Shown here piece after piece: positions 43,233-52,028 of a stretch of DNA of 64,000 nt; within the stretch, counting starts at the first letter, position 1, and each line of letters starts with the position of its first letter. Made by a program: the position numbers and the translations under genes. The notes below the pieces were generated by a model. That model was given only the letters and a program-made list of their open reading frames with translations, had not been told where the DNA came from and made no database searches. This DNA comes from Prado023 sp963706875 (GTDB lineage Bacteria; Actinomycetota; Actinomycetes; S36-B12; CAIYMF01): assembly GCA_963706875.1 (NCBI GenBank), contig CAVPNW010000018.1, positions 62,001 through 126,000 on the forward strand. The letters run 5' to 3'.

Positions 43233-43682
43233 TCAGCTGGCGGCGACCACCTCGAGGGTGACCGTGGCCGAGACCTCCGGGGTCAGCGCGACCGTGGCGG
43301 TGTGCGTGCCCACCGACTTGATCGGGGCCGGCAGGGTGACCTTGCGCTTGTCCAGCGCCGGGCCCCCGGCTGCCGAGACGGCCTCGGCGACGTCAGCGCC
43401 ACCGATGGAGCCGAACAGCCGGCCCCCGCCGCCGGCCTTGGAGACCAGCCGGATCGGCTTGGCCTCCAGGGCCGCCTTGATCTCCTTGGCGTGGTCGAGG
43501 TCGCGGACCTCGCGGGACGAACGCGCCCGCTTGATCTGCACGACCTGCTTCTCGCCGCCCTTGGTCCAGGCAACCGCCAGGCCTCGGGGGAGCAGGTAGT
43601 TGCGGCCGTAGCCGTCCTTGACCTCGACAACATCTCCTGGCGCGCCGAGGCCCAGGACGTCGGACGTGAGGATGAGCTTCAT
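43233..43682 (-). CDS. rplI: 50S ribosomal protein L9
   Basis: A structural protein of the large ribosomal subunit that binds 23S rRNA near the L1 stalk. It is 149 residues. It begins MKLILTSDVLGLGAPGDVVEV, followed by the conserved KDGYGRNYLLPRGLAVAWTK and a long central helix, then the C-terminal domain with GRLFGSIGGADVAEAV. It is the last gene of the rpsF-ssb-rpsR-rplI operon, 20 bases after rpsR, and is followed by a clear terminator. Confidence 0.97.
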   Translation of the reverse strand: MKLILTSDVLGLGAPGDVVEVKDGYGRNYLLPRGLAVAWTKGGEKQVVQIKRARSSREVRDLDHAKEIKAALEAKPIRLVSKAGGGGRLFGSIGGADVAEAVSAAGGPALDKRKVTLPAPIKSVGTHTATVALTPEVSATVTLEVVAAS

Positions 43683-43702
43683 CGTCGTGTCTCCTTCCGG
43701 TC

Positions 43703-43939
43703 TCAGCGAGCAGTCGAGGTGTAGGGCAGCAGGGCGACCTCGCGGGCGTTCTTCACTGCCATGGCGATGTCGCGCTGGTGGCGCGTGCAGTTGCCGGACA
43801 CCCGCCGGGCGCGGATCTTGCCGCGGTCGGAGATGTACTTGCGCAGGGTCGGCACGTCCTTGTAGTCGACGGGCGCCGCGCCCTCCTTGCAGAACGCACA
43901 GGCCTTCTTCTTGAACTTCTTGACAACGGGCTTTGCCAT
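43703..43939 (-). CDS. rpsR: 30S ribosomal protein S18
   Basis: Small-subunit protein S18, 78 residues, which binds with S6 to the central domain of 16S rRNA. Diagnostic segments are KKKACAFCKEG, IDYKD-like VDYKDVPTLRKYISDRGKI and SGNCTRHQRDIAMAVKNARE. The Cys pair plus CTRHQ would make a zinc-containing (C+) version. The gene lies between ssb and rplI in the conserved order. Confidence 0.97.
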   Translation of the reverse strand: MAKPVVKKFKKKACAFCKEGAAPVDYKDVPTLRKYISDRGKIRARRVSGNCTRHQRDIAMAVKNAREVALLPYTSTAR

Positions 43940-44025
43940 CGTGGTGCTCCGTTTCTACGGATGCCCGGCGCGTGGCCGGGATGGTCGGTGTTGAGGTGGA
44001 GCGGGCAGGTCGGCGGGGGCCGACA

Positions 44026-44040
44026 CCCACCCGCGGTGGG
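44026..44040 (-). terminator. Short hairpin between ssb and rpsR
   Basis: CCCACC-CGC-GGTGGG forms a 6-bp G+C-only stem with a three-base loop, in the 138-bp gap after ssb. It could be a partial terminator or an RNA processing site that lets rpsR and rplI be made at different levels from rpsF and ssb. Confidence 0.4.
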
Positions 44041-44077
44041 GGATCAGCGGATCTCAGCGATCAGCGATCGGTCGCGA

Positions 44078-44608
44078 TCAGAAGGGCGGAGGCTGCTCGT
44101 CGGCGAAGCCGCCGCCGGACTGGCTGGCCCAGGGGTCGTCGGAACGACCGCCGAAGCCACCGGCCTGCGAGCCGCCACTGGAGCCGGCCTGGGAGCCGCC
44201 GAAGCCGCCACCGCCCTGGTTGCCGCCGAACCCGTCGGAACGGGCCACGCGGTTGACCTTGGCGGTCGCGTAGCGCAGCGCCGGGCCGACCTCGTCGACG
44301 TCACACTCGACGCTTGTGCCCTTGCCGCCCTCACGGGTGTCGTACTGGCGGACCTTGAGCCGACCGGTGACCACCACGCGGGTGCCCTTGGTCAGCGACT
44401 CGGCCACGTTCTCGGCGTACTGGCGCCAGACACTGCAGCGGATGAAGACGGTGTCGCCGTCCTTCCACTCGTTGGTGTTCTTGTCCAGCATCCGGTTGGT
44501 GGACGCCACGGTGAAGTTGGCGACGGCCTGCCCGGAGGGCGTGAACCGCAGCTCAGGATCGCCCGTGAGGTTGCCCACCACGGTGATCGGGATGTCCCCA
44601 GAAGCCAT
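44078..44608 (-). CDS. ssb: Single-stranded DNA-binding protein
   Basis: SSB coats single-stranded DNA in replication and repair. It is 176 residues: an OB fold (about 1-115) beginning MASGDIPITVVGNLTGDPEL, a Gly/Ser/Gln-rich disordered linker with GGNQGGGGFGGSQAGSSGG, and an acidic tip ending FADEQPPPF, which binds partner proteins. The tip has one extra proline relative to the common DDEPPF form. It lies in the canonical place between rpsF and rpsR. Confidence 0.96.
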   Translation of the reverse strand: MASGDIPITVVGNLTGDPELRFTPSGQAVANFTVASTNRMLDKNTNEWKDGDTVFIRCSVWRQYAENVAESLTKGTRVVVTGRLKVRQYDTREGGKGTSVECDVDEVGPALRYATAKVNRVARSDGFGGNQGGGGFGGSQAGSSGGSQAGGFGGRSDDPWASQSGGGFADEQPPPF

Positions 44609-44618
44609 GGAAGCGCCC

Positions 44619-44915
44619 CTACCTGATCTCGGGCCGCATGACCTTGGTGCGCAGCACCGACTCGTTCAGCCCCAGCTGACGGTCGAGCTCGCTCACCGAG
44701 GCCGGCGTCGCGTTGATGTCGAGGATCGCGTAGATGCCCTCGGACTTCTTCTTGATGTCGTAGGCCAGCCGACGACGGCCCCACACGTCCACGGACGTGA
44801 CGGTGCCACCATCCTGACGGATGACATTGAGGAACGTATCCAGGCTGGGAGAGACAGTGCGCTCATCCAGCTCGGGGTCGAGAATCACCATGATCTCGTA
44901 ATGGCGCGTGCTCAA
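44619..44915 (-). CDS. rpsF: 30S ribosomal protein S6
   Basis: Small-subunit protein S6, 98 residues, which pairs with S18. It begins MSTRHYEIMVILDPELDERT and contains the conserved DVWGRRRLAYDIKKKSEGIYA. It is the first gene of the operon with ssb, rpsR and rplI. The upstream gap (44916-45166) holds a CTATCCACA sequence resembling a DnaA box and the presumed operon promoter, but no clear -10/-35 pair. Confidence 0.97.
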   Translation of the reverse strand: MSTRHYEIMVILDPELDERTVSPSLDTFLNVIRQDGGTVTSVDVWGRRRLAYDIKKKSEGIYAILDINATPASVSELDRQLGLNESVLRTKVMRPEIR

Positions 44916-45166
44916 GAACCCACCTCCTTCGGACTCAAGCGGTCACGGTCCATCCGTGACAGGAGGGTTGCAGCGCCCTGGACGCGGTCGTCCCCCCGAT
45001 CACGAATGGTGACGTGGGGGTCCGACATCCGCCAGTGGCTATCCACAGCCCACGACGTGTCCAGAGACGAACAGGGTAGCCCGCGGCGGCCGCGGTCACG
45101 AAATCGGCGTATCGCGGCACCCCACCGGGCAGGGCACATCGCGAGCGGGTCGGTAGCCTCGGGCCC

Positions 45167-46339
45167 ATGTCCCTGACGGTCCGGCGGATCACCGCCGAGC
45201 AGCACCTGGCCCACATCGCCGCCCGCGCGCAGGGCACCGGCCTGGTCAGCGCGCTGCAGGTCCCCGGGTGGGCAGCGGTCAAGTCCGACTGGCGCAACGA
45301 GTCCCTCGGGTGGTTCGACGGGCCTGCCCTGGTCGGCGCCGGCCTGGTCCTGTACCGCCAGGTCCCCCGGCTCCCGCGCTACCTGGCCTACCTGCCCGAG
45401 GGCCCGGACATCGACTGGCTCGGTGAGGGCCCGGCCGCCCGCGGGATCCTCGGGGCGCCGGAGACGGTCCACCCCCTTCCCGACTGGCTGGATCCGATGC
45501 TCGCGCACCTGAGGTCCGCGGGGGCGTTCGCAGCGAAGATCGGCCCGCCGATCTGGACCCGGCGCTGGGGTGCGACCACGCTCAAGGACGCCATCGCAGC
45601 TGGTGAAGCGACGGGTCTGCGCGACATCACGGCCGACGAGACCGACGGCCGGGCGCTGGCTGCCGCGGACGTTCTCGAGGCTGTCGGGTGGACGCAGAAG
45701 CCCGCCACCGGGGCAGGGTTCGGTGACGTGCAGCCGCGCTACGTCTTCCAGGTCCCGCTCGCGGGACGCACGGAATCCGACCTGCTGACCGGCTTCAACC
45801 AGCTCTGGCGGCGCAACATCAAGAAGGCCGCCAAGGCCGGGGTCACGGTCCGCCAGGGCGATGCCGCGGACCTGCCCACCTTCCACGAGGTCTACGTCGA
45901 GACCGCCGCGCGCGACCGGTTCACCCCCCGCGGCCTGCCCTACTTCCAGCGGATGTGGACCTCGCTGCGCGCGGAGGACCCGGCCCGGATCTCGCTGTAC
46001 CTCGCCGAGCACGAGGGCACCTGCCACGCGGCGACCATCGCCGTCCGGGTCAACCGGCACGTCTGGTACTCCTACGGCGCCTCCACGACGGCCGGGCGCG
46101 ACCTGAGGCCCAGCAACGCGATCCAGTGGCAGATGATCCGCGACGCGCGCGAGACCGGGGCCGACACCTACGACATGCGCGGCATCACCGACACGCTCGA
46201 CCCTGACGACCACCTGTTCGGCCTGCTGCAGTTCAAGGTCGGCACGGGGGGGTTTGCCCAGGAGTACGTCGGGGAATGGGACTATGCGATAAGGCCGTCC
46301 CTGAACCGGGCCTTCGAGACCTACATGCGCCGACGTTGA
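45167..46339 (+). CDS. FemABX-family peptidyltransferase
   Basis: A tRNA-dependent peptidyltransferase-like enzyme of 390 residues. FemX/FemAB proteins add amino acids to the lipid II stem peptide to build interpeptide bridges. Two GNAT-like halves are present, with QLWRRNIKKAAKAGVTVRQG, TPRGLPYFQRMWTSL and PSNAIQWQMIRDARETGADTYDMRGI. The neighbour is an alanine-racemase-like gene and the next a GT87-like protein, fitting cell-wall synthesis. It is divergent from rpsF with a 251-bp gap. Which amino acid it adds is unknown. Confidence 0.9.
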   Translation: MSLTVRRITAEQHLAHIAARAQGTGLVSALQVPGWAAVKSDWRNESLGWFDGPALVGAGLVLYRQVPRLPRYLAYLPEGPDIDWLGEGPAARGILGAPETVHPLPDWLDPMLAHLRSAGAFAAKIGPPIWTRRWGATTLKDAIAAGEATGLRDITADETDGRALAAADVLEAVGWTQKPATGAGFGDVQPRYVFQVPLAGRTESDLLTGFNQLWRRNIKKAAKAGVTVRQGDAADLPTFHEVYVETAARDRFTPRGLPYFQRMWTSLRAEDPARISLYLAEHEGTCHAATIAVRVNRHVWYSYGASTTAGRDLRPSNAIQWQMIRDARETGADTYDMRGITDTLDPDDHLFGLLQFKVGTGGFAQEYVGEWDYAIRPSLNRAFETYMRRR

Positions 46340-46454
46340 GGCCGGCATCCCGGTGCCTTTCCCCGGCACCGGGCCGGCACCGGGCCGGTAACGGGTCCGC
46401 GCCGCACGAGCACCACTCCGCAGCACCCACCGCACCTGCAGGACATGAGGGCAC

Positions 46455-47654
46455 ATGAGCTTCGTCATCACGATCGACACCCCGCGCTGGCGGGCCCACC
46501 AGGACCAGGTCCGCGATGCGATCAGCGCGACGGGGGCCACGCTCGTGCCCGTCGCCAAGGGCAACGGCTATGGCGTGGGCAACGTGCGGTTGGCCGCTGA
46601 GGCCCGCCGGCTCGGCGCAGACTGCGTCGCGGTGGGCACGGTCCACGAGGCGCCCACGGTCCTCGGAGCCGAGGCCGACCTCGACGTCCTGGTGCTCGAG
46701 CCGCTGACGCTGCGCGGAACCGTCGTCGCCGACGCCTGGCGGGCCCTGGCCGAGCACCCCGAGGCCGCCCGGGTCATCCACACCGTCGCCAGCCCCGAGT
46801 CGGCCGCCGACATCGTCGCGCTCGCCTCGCCGCAGACGCCGCGCAGGGTGGTCCTCGAGGGGCTGACCTCGATGCGCCGGTTCGGCATGACCGAGGACGA
46901 GGTCGCTGCCGCGATCACCACGCTCGCACCGCACATCGACTCGGGTGCCATCCGGCTCGAGGGTCTGGCCCTGCACCTGCCGATCGCCACCCCCGAGGAG
47001 CCCCGCATCGGTTCGATGGCGATGCTCACCTCGGACGACTCGGCCCCGCAGCCGGTCGTCGTCGGGTCGGCCCGGGTCCACGAGGTGGTCGCCTGGGGCC
47101 TGCTGTGGCCCACCCTCCTGGCGAACCTGGCCGGGCTGACCGATGCCGGATCCCTGTGGGTCAGCCACCTCGACGACCGCGAATGCACCCAGGTCAGGCA
47201 GGCGCTGCCCGACATGCCGATCCGGCTGCGCGTGGGCACCCGCCTGTGGCTCGGTGACCGGGGGGCGCTGCGCGCCGGGGGCACCGTGCTGGCTGTGCAT
47301 GCCACACCCCAGGGCCAGTCGGCCGGCTACCACCAGCGCCGGGGCCCCCGCGACGGCTACGTGGTGGTGATCGGCGGTGGGACCTCGCATGGGGTCGCCC
47401 TCACGGCACCGCGTCCGGCCCGCAATGCCCGCCAGCGGGCGGCCGCAGCCGGGTCCGGTGCGCTCGAGGCGGCGGGCCGGTTCCGCTCCCCGTTCCGGTT
47501 GCCCTCGGGCGGTCAGGCGTGGTTCCTCGAGCCGCCGCACATGCACGTCTCGATGCTGCGGATCCCCAAGGGCACGATCCCCCCGCCCGTCGGCGAGCTG
47601 CTCGAGTGCGACGTGCGGTTCACGACCGTCGTCCCCGACGCGATCATCGGCTGA
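46455..47654 (+). CDS. Alanine racemase-like PLP enzyme (fold type III)
   Basis: A 399-residue protein whose N-terminal part matches the alanine-racemase barrel. The PLP lysine is in VPVAKGNGYGVG, and phosphate-binding residues appear further on in the barrel. The C-terminal half is unlike standard Alr and contains RVGTRLWLGDRGALR. Such proteins follow FemX genes in several actinobacteria, but amino-acid racemase activity is not proven. Its start lies 115 bp after the FemX-like gene. The gap has tandem GGCACCGGGCC copies. Confidence 0.75.
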   Translation: MSFVITIDTPRWRAHQDQVRDAISATGATLVPVAKGNGYGVGNVRLAAEARRLGADCVAVGTVHEAPTVLGAEADLDVLVLEPLTLRGTVVADAWRALAEHPEAARVIHTVASPESAADIVALASPQTPRRVVLEGLTSMRRFGMTEDEVAAAITTLAPHIDSGAIRLEGLALHLPIATPEEPRIGSMAMLTSDDSAPQPVVVGSARVHEVVAWGLLWPTLLANLAGLTDAGSLWVSHLDDRECTQVRQALPDMPIRLRVGTRLWLGDRGALRAGGTVLAVHATPQGQSAGYHQRRGPRDGYVVVIGGGTSHGVALTAPRPARNARQRAAAAGSGALEAAGRFRSPFRLPSGGQAWFLEPPHMHVSMLRIPKGTIPPPVGELLECDVRFTTVVPDAIIG

Positions 47655-47711
47655 GATCCCGATCTGATCGAACTTCCGGGCCGAGAACGTGCCCGAGACC
47701 TGGGGCAACCC

Positions 47712-49133
47712 TCAAGGAGCGCCCGGGACTTGGAGCAGATCGTGGTGGGGGCGGGGGGGAACGGTGTCCAGCACGCCGCCGCCGGGGTCGTCGACGTGCT
47801 CGGCGAACCCATCGGTGCGCACCGGGTCGTGCCGCGGGGACCACGCGTCGCGGGCGACCATCGCCATCAGCCACGCGGTCGCCAGCCAGTGCGCCGCCGT
47901 GGCCGCCACGTACCAGCCCTCGTGCAGGCCCTTGTCCTGCGTGCCGTACCCGACGAGGAACCACCAGATCCCCACGAAGTACGCCGACTCCGCGGCCTGC
48001 CAGATCAGCAGGTCGCGCCACCGTGGCCGGGCCAGCACGGCCAACGGGAGCACCCACAGCACGTACTGGGGCGAGTAGACCTTGTTGGTCAGCACGAACG
48101 CGCCGACCGTCAGGAAGGCCAGGGCCGCCAGCCGCGGGGGCTGGGGCGCGCGCAGGACCAGCCACGCGATCGCAGCGCACGCCAGCAGGAACGAGCCCGA
48201 GGCCAGTGAGTTCACCGCGTCACCGGGGAGGTCCAAGCCCACCAGCGTCAGGGCATACCACGGCGACCCGAAGTCGATCCCGCGCTCGCGGGAGAACGTG
48301 TAGAACCGCGCCCAGCCCTCGAAGTTGGCCAGCATGATCGGGACGTTGACCACCAGCCAGGACCCCAACGCCCCGGCGAGGAACGCGCCCAGCGCCCGCC
48401 ACTGCCCGCGCCGGGCGCAGAGCAGCACGATCGGGCCGACGATCACCAGGGGGTAGAACTTGGCGGCCACGGCCAGGCCCAGCCACATCCCCGCCACCGC
48501 CGGGTGGCGCCGGGACCACGCCGCCAGCGACGCCGAGGTCAGGGCGATCGCCAGCAGGTCCCAGTTCACGAACCCGGCCAGGGCGACCACCGGCGCGAGC
48601 GCGACCATGAGCGCGTCCCACGGCCGGCGGCGCACCGTGAGCCCGGTGCTCGCGATGGTCCAGGCCAGCAGGGCGGACATGCCCACCACATTGACGGCGA
48701 AGAAGGTCGGGCCACCACCACCGAGCAGCCGGGTAACCCCCGCGGCCACGTACATGAAGACCCCGGTGAGCACCGGGTACTCCAGCACCTGCTGGCCGGG
48801 CCCCGGCTCGAGCAGGTAGGGGAACGCCCCGTCGGCAAGCCCGCGGGCGGAGTACAGGATCGGGATGTCGGAGTAGCACAGGTACATGTAGCGCTGGGGT
48901 GCCCCCCACCCGTTGGCCAGGCAGTACCCCTTCGACAGCCAGCCCACCGCGTACACGAGCAGCCCGACCACGATCGACACCCGGATCGGGGTCCACCACG
49001 AGCGTCCCAGCCCCGCGTACCGACCCACCGGTCCGCCGAGCAGCGGCAGCGCGGCCCGGGCGACCGGGTCGGCCTGGGTGGGGACCACATACGGGCGCGC
49101 AGCGTCGCTGGTTGCCGAGTGGAGGTCCATCAC
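47712..49133 (-). CDS. GT87-like multi-spanning glycosyltransferase
   Basis: A 473-residue membrane protein with about ten hydrophobic segments. It resembles GT87-type polyprenyl-phosphate-dependent mannosyltransferases: a first loop containing YSDIPILYSARGLADGAFPY with acidic residues, then NWDLLAIALTSASLAAWSR and a late KVYSPQYVLWVLPL. These enzymes add mannose to lipoglycans or proteins outside the membrane. A homologous gene lies next to PBP1A in mycobacteria. Two Met codons (49133, 49130) are equally possible starts. The last 30 residues are a cytoplasmic Asp/Pro-rich tail. Confidence 0.8.
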   Translation of the reverse strand: MMDLHSATSDAARPYVVPTQADPVARAALPLLGGPVGRYAGLGRSWWTPIRVSIVVGLLVYAVGWLSKGYCLANGWGAPQRYMYLCYSDIPILYSARGLADGAFPYLLEPGPGQQVLEYPVLTGVFMYVAAGVTRLLGGGGPTFFAVNVVGMSALLAWTIASTGLTVRRRPWDALMVALAPVVALAGFVNWDLLAIALTSASLAAWSRRHPAVAGMWLGLAVAAKFYPLVIVGPIVLLCARRGQWRALGAFLAGALGSWLVVNVPIMLANFEGWARFYTFSRERGIDFGSPWYALTLVGLDLPGDAVNSLASGSFLLACAAIAWLVLRAPQPPRLAALAFLTVGAFVLTNKVYSPQYVLWVLPLAVLARPRWRDLLIWQAAESAYFVGIWWFLVGYGTQDKGLHEGWYVAATAAHWLATAWLMAMVARDAWSPRHDPVRTDGFAEHVDDPGGGVLDTVPPRPHHDLLQVPGAP

Positions 49134-49226
49134 GAGGCCACAGCCTAGAGGCCTGCAGCCGCAGGCCCGTCGATCATGCTGGGGATCCCGACGTCAGGAA
49201 CGTCGGAGTCGTCGAGCATCAACGCC

Positions 49227-51359
49227 TCACGGCACGGCCACGCTCGGGGCGACGGTGTCGGTCGGTTGCGGAGGTTCTGAGGTCGTCGGCTCTGGGGTCG
49301 GTTCTGGGGTGGGCTCCGTCGGGGTCGGGGTCGGGGTCGGCGTGGGCTCGGGCGTCGGCGGGGCTGACGTCGGAGTCGGCGTCGGGGTCGGGGTCGGGGT
49401 GGGGGTCGGGGTGGGGGTCGGGGTTGGGCTGAACCCCCCGCCGCCCGTGGGCGGATCCGCGGGGACCACGAACTCCTCGACCGGGGTATCGGCCAGCGCA
49501 CCGACCATGAAGGCCGTCCACACGCGTGCCGGGAAGCCGCTGCCGAAGAACTGGGTCTGCCCGCCCACGCCCGACAGGGACAGGACGTTGCCGTTCTTGT
49601 CGTTCTTGCTGAAGCTGACGGCGGACGCCAGCTGCGGGACGTACCCGGCGAACCAGGCCGACCGGTACTCGTCGGTCGACCCGGTCTTGGCCGCCACCTG
49701 CCGTCCCAGGGCCCGGGCCGGTCCACCCGTGCCGTTGGTCACCACACTCTGCAGGGCGAAGTTGACGACATCGGCGGTGTCCTCGTCGAACGCACGCTGG
49801 GGGTCATCCTTGCGCTCGTAGAGCACCGAGCCGTCCGTGGCCGACACCGACCGGATCGTCGTCGTGGCGGCGCGCTCCCCGCGGGCGGCGAACGTCGCAT
49901 AGGACTGGGCGACGTCGACCGTGTGCGTCGACGCGGTCCCCAGGACGAAGGTCAGGTCCGGCGCATCGAGGTTCAACCCGACGGTGTCCTCCGGGATCCC
50001 GGCGCGCAGGGCAGCCTCCTGGACCGCCTCCACGCCCGTCTCGTTCTCGACCGACACGTACACGGTGTTGATCGACTGCTCAGTCCCCTTGAGCAGGCTC
50101 ACCTGGTCACCGTAGGAGTTGTCGCCGTAGTTGTTGACCTCATAGCCGGCGATCTCTGTCGGGGAGTTGCCCGGCCACAGCGTGTCCAGGCCGATCTCAT
50201 CCTCAGTGGCCGCCGCCAGGCCGAAGGGCTTGAACGTGGAGCCGGCCTGCTGGCTGGCCATGGTCGCGTTGTTGAACTGGTCCTCGAGGTAGTCCGCGCC
50301 GCCGTACATGGCCACGAACTCGCCCGTGAGGGGTTCGACCGCGGCCAGGCCGATCCGCACGCCCTCCATCCCGGTGGTGGGGGCCTGCTCCTTGACTGCC
50401 TTCACCGCCGAGGCCTGGGCCTTCTTGTCGAACGTGCTGACGATGCGCAGGCCGCCGCCCTCGATCTCCGACTCGGTGAACCCGAGCGCGAGGAGCTCCT
50501 CCTGCACCGAGCGGATCAGGTACCCGGTCGGACCCTTGTACTTCTCGCTCACCTTGCGCTTCTTGATCTCCGGGAAGTTGTCCAGCGCCTCGTCGCGTTC
50601 GTCGGCCGTGATGTAGCCCTCCTCGTACATGGCGTTGAGGACGTAGGCGTATCGCGTCTGCAGGTTCTCCATGTTCGTGTCCGGGTTGAACCGTCCGGGG
50701 GCGTTGATGATGGCTGCCAGGACCGCTGACTGCTCCAGGGTCAGCTCGGAGGCAGACACCCCGAAGTAGGCCTCAGCGGCGGTCTCCACGCCATACGCCC
50801 CACGACCGAAGTAGATGGTGTTCAGGTACCGCTCGAGGATCTCGTCCTTGGTCAGGGTGGTCTCGAGCTTGAGGCTCAGGACCAGCTCCTTGAGCTTGCG
50901 GACGATGGTCTGCTCCTGGGTCAGGTAGGCGTTCTTCGCGTACTGCTGGGTGATGGTCGACCCACCCTGGGAGGCCCCCGTGGTGAGGTTGGTCCACATC
51001 GCCCGGCTGAAGCCCCTGATGTCGAACCCGCTGTGCTCGTAGAACCGTCGGTCCTCCGCGGCCACGACCGCGTTCTGCATGTCCTCGGGGATGTCCTCGA
51101 TCGGGACCGAGATCCGGTTGGTGTCCCCGAGCCGGGCCATCTCCTTCTTCCCGTCGTTCCAGTAGATGATCGAGGTCTGTGCGGCGGCGACCTCGTTCTC
51201 CTCCGGGATGTCGATCGTGACCCAGGCGTAGGCCAGCAGCGCCGCGACGGCCGTCGCGCCGAGCACGAACAACGTGCCCAGGGTGCCGAACACGAGCTTC
51301 CAGGACGGGATGAAGCGTGTCCATCCCTGGCGGTCCTCCCGCGGGTAGTTGATCTTCAC
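49227..51359 (-). CDS. Class A penicillin-binding protein (bifunctional, PBP1A/PonA type)
   Basis: A 710-residue membrane-anchored enzyme that polymerises glycan strands and crosslinks peptides. An N-terminal membrane helix is followed by the GT51 domain (AAEDRRFYEHSGFDIRG with the catalytic Glu, then GGSTITQQYAKN). The transpeptidase has SxxK in AGSTFKPFG, SxN-like SVENETG and KTGSTDEY. The C-terminus is a long TP-rich disordered tail with PTPEPTPEPT repeats, encoded by a GGGGTC-type microsatellite. It lies in the order GT87-PBP-DUF5318 as in mycobacteria. Confidence 0.95.
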   Translation of the reverse strand: MKINYPREDRQGWTRFIPSWKLVFGTLGTLFVLGATAVAALLAYAWVTIDIPEENEVAAAQTSIIYWNDGKKEMARLGDTNRISVPIEDIPEDMQNAVVAAEDRRFYEHSGFDIRGFSRAMWTNLTTGASQGGSTITQQYAKNAYLTQEQTIVRKLKELVLSLKLETTLTKDEILERYLNTIYFGRGAYGVETAAEAYFGVSASELTLEQSAVLAAIINAPGRFNPDTNMENLQTRYAYVLNAMYEEGYITADERDEALDNFPEIKKRKVSEKYKGPTGYLIRSVQEELLALGFTESEIEGGGLRIVSTFDKKAQASAVKAVKEQAPTTGMEGVRIGLAAVEPLTGEFVAMYGGADYLEDQFNNATMASQQAGSTFKPFGLAAATEDEIGLDTLWPGNSPTEIAGYEVNNYGDNSYGDQVSLLKGTEQSINTVYVSVENETGVEAVQEAALRAGIPEDTVGLNLDAPDLTFVLGTASTHTVDVAQSYATFAARGERAATTTIRSVSATDGSVLYERKDDPQRAFDEDTADVVNFALQSVVTNGTGGPARALGRQVAAKTGSTDEYRSAWFAGYVPQLASAVSFSKNDKNGNVLSLSGVGGQTQFFGSGFPARVWTAFMVGALADTPVEEFVVPADPPTGGGGFSPTPTPTPTPTPTPTPTPTPTSAPPTPEPTPTPTPTPTEPTPEPTPEPTTSEPPQPTDTVAPSVAVP
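49308..49434 (-). repeat. GGGGTC microsatellite in the PBP1A tail
   Basis: Runs of GGGGTCGGGGTCGG on the plus strand encode the Thr-Pro tail of the penicillin-binding protein. The G-runs could form G-quadruplexes, and the copy number could vary between strains. The pknB tail at 54470-54500 has a shorter version. Confidence 0.75.
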
Positions 51360-51473
51360 GCTGGGTACGGTAGTGGACCCGCGCCGTCACTGCGCCGTGA
51401 TCGCGCAGGGTCAGGGCACGGGGTCCCGGCAGGGGCGGGTGCGCTCGCGGCCGGGCCGCCCTACCCTTGTGCG

Positions 51474-51977
51474 ATGGCCGCCCCGCGCACGTCGACGATC
51501 CGGGGCTCCCGCACGTCCGTGCCCACCAAGGCCCCAGCCCCCCATCCTGATGAGTTCGCACCCGAATCGATCGACGACCCCGAGGCCCCCCGCGACGTCG
51601 TCTCCTTCGCCCTCGCGCGCCGCTCCGCCCTGGAGACGATGCGTCGCGGTGGGGCCTTCAACAGCGACTACTGCGACGCCGATCCGGGCCTGCTGCGGGC
51701 CGCGAAGTACCACGGCGAGGCCACGGACCGGGGCTGCCCGGTCTGCCGCCGGCCCGAGCTGGTCGAGGTGACCTGGGTCTACGGGGCCCAGCTCGGCCCG
51801 CTGAGCGGGTCAGCCCGCGCGCAGGCCCAACTGCCCGGCATGGCACACGAGCACGGCCGGTTCAAGGTCTACGTGGTCGAGGTCTGCCGGCACTGCGCGT
51901 GGAACCACATGGTGATCTCCTTCATCCTGGGCGACGGCCGGCCGCGCACCGTCAGTCGAGGGCGCGGCCGGGGCTAG
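51474..51977 (+). CDS. DUF5318 family protein
   Basis: A 167-residue protein of an actinobacteria-specific family. The N-terminal third is a disordered Pro/Ser/Thr-rich tail. The core has ALETMRRGGAFNSDYCDADPGLLRAA, then a zinc-ribbon-like arrangement with CPVCRRPELVEV and VCRHCAWNHMV, and a basic end SRGRGRG. The family is commonly found next to the class A PBP gene, as here. Its function is unknown, though the Cys pattern suggests metal binding. The ATG at 51474 has no clear ribosome-binding site, so a leaderless transcript is possible. Confidence 0.88.
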   Translation: MAAPRTSTIRGSRTSVPTKAPAPHPDEFAPESIDDPEAPRDVVSFALARRSALETMRRGGAFNSDYCDADPGLLRAAKYHGEATDRGCPVCRRPELVEVTWVYGAQLGPLSGSARAQAQLPGMAHEHGRFKVYVVEVCRHCAWNHMVISFILGDGRPRTVSRGRGRG

Positions 51978-52028
51978 GACCCGGCAGGGGCGCGCATCCT
52001 GCGCCGTAGCCGTGCCACCCTGAGTGCC

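Noticed and set aside
46360..46400. Tandem GGCACCGGGCC copies between the FemX-like and racemase-like genes as a regulatory array
   Set aside because: Only two copies within very high-GC sequence; no symmetry or promoter context supports it.
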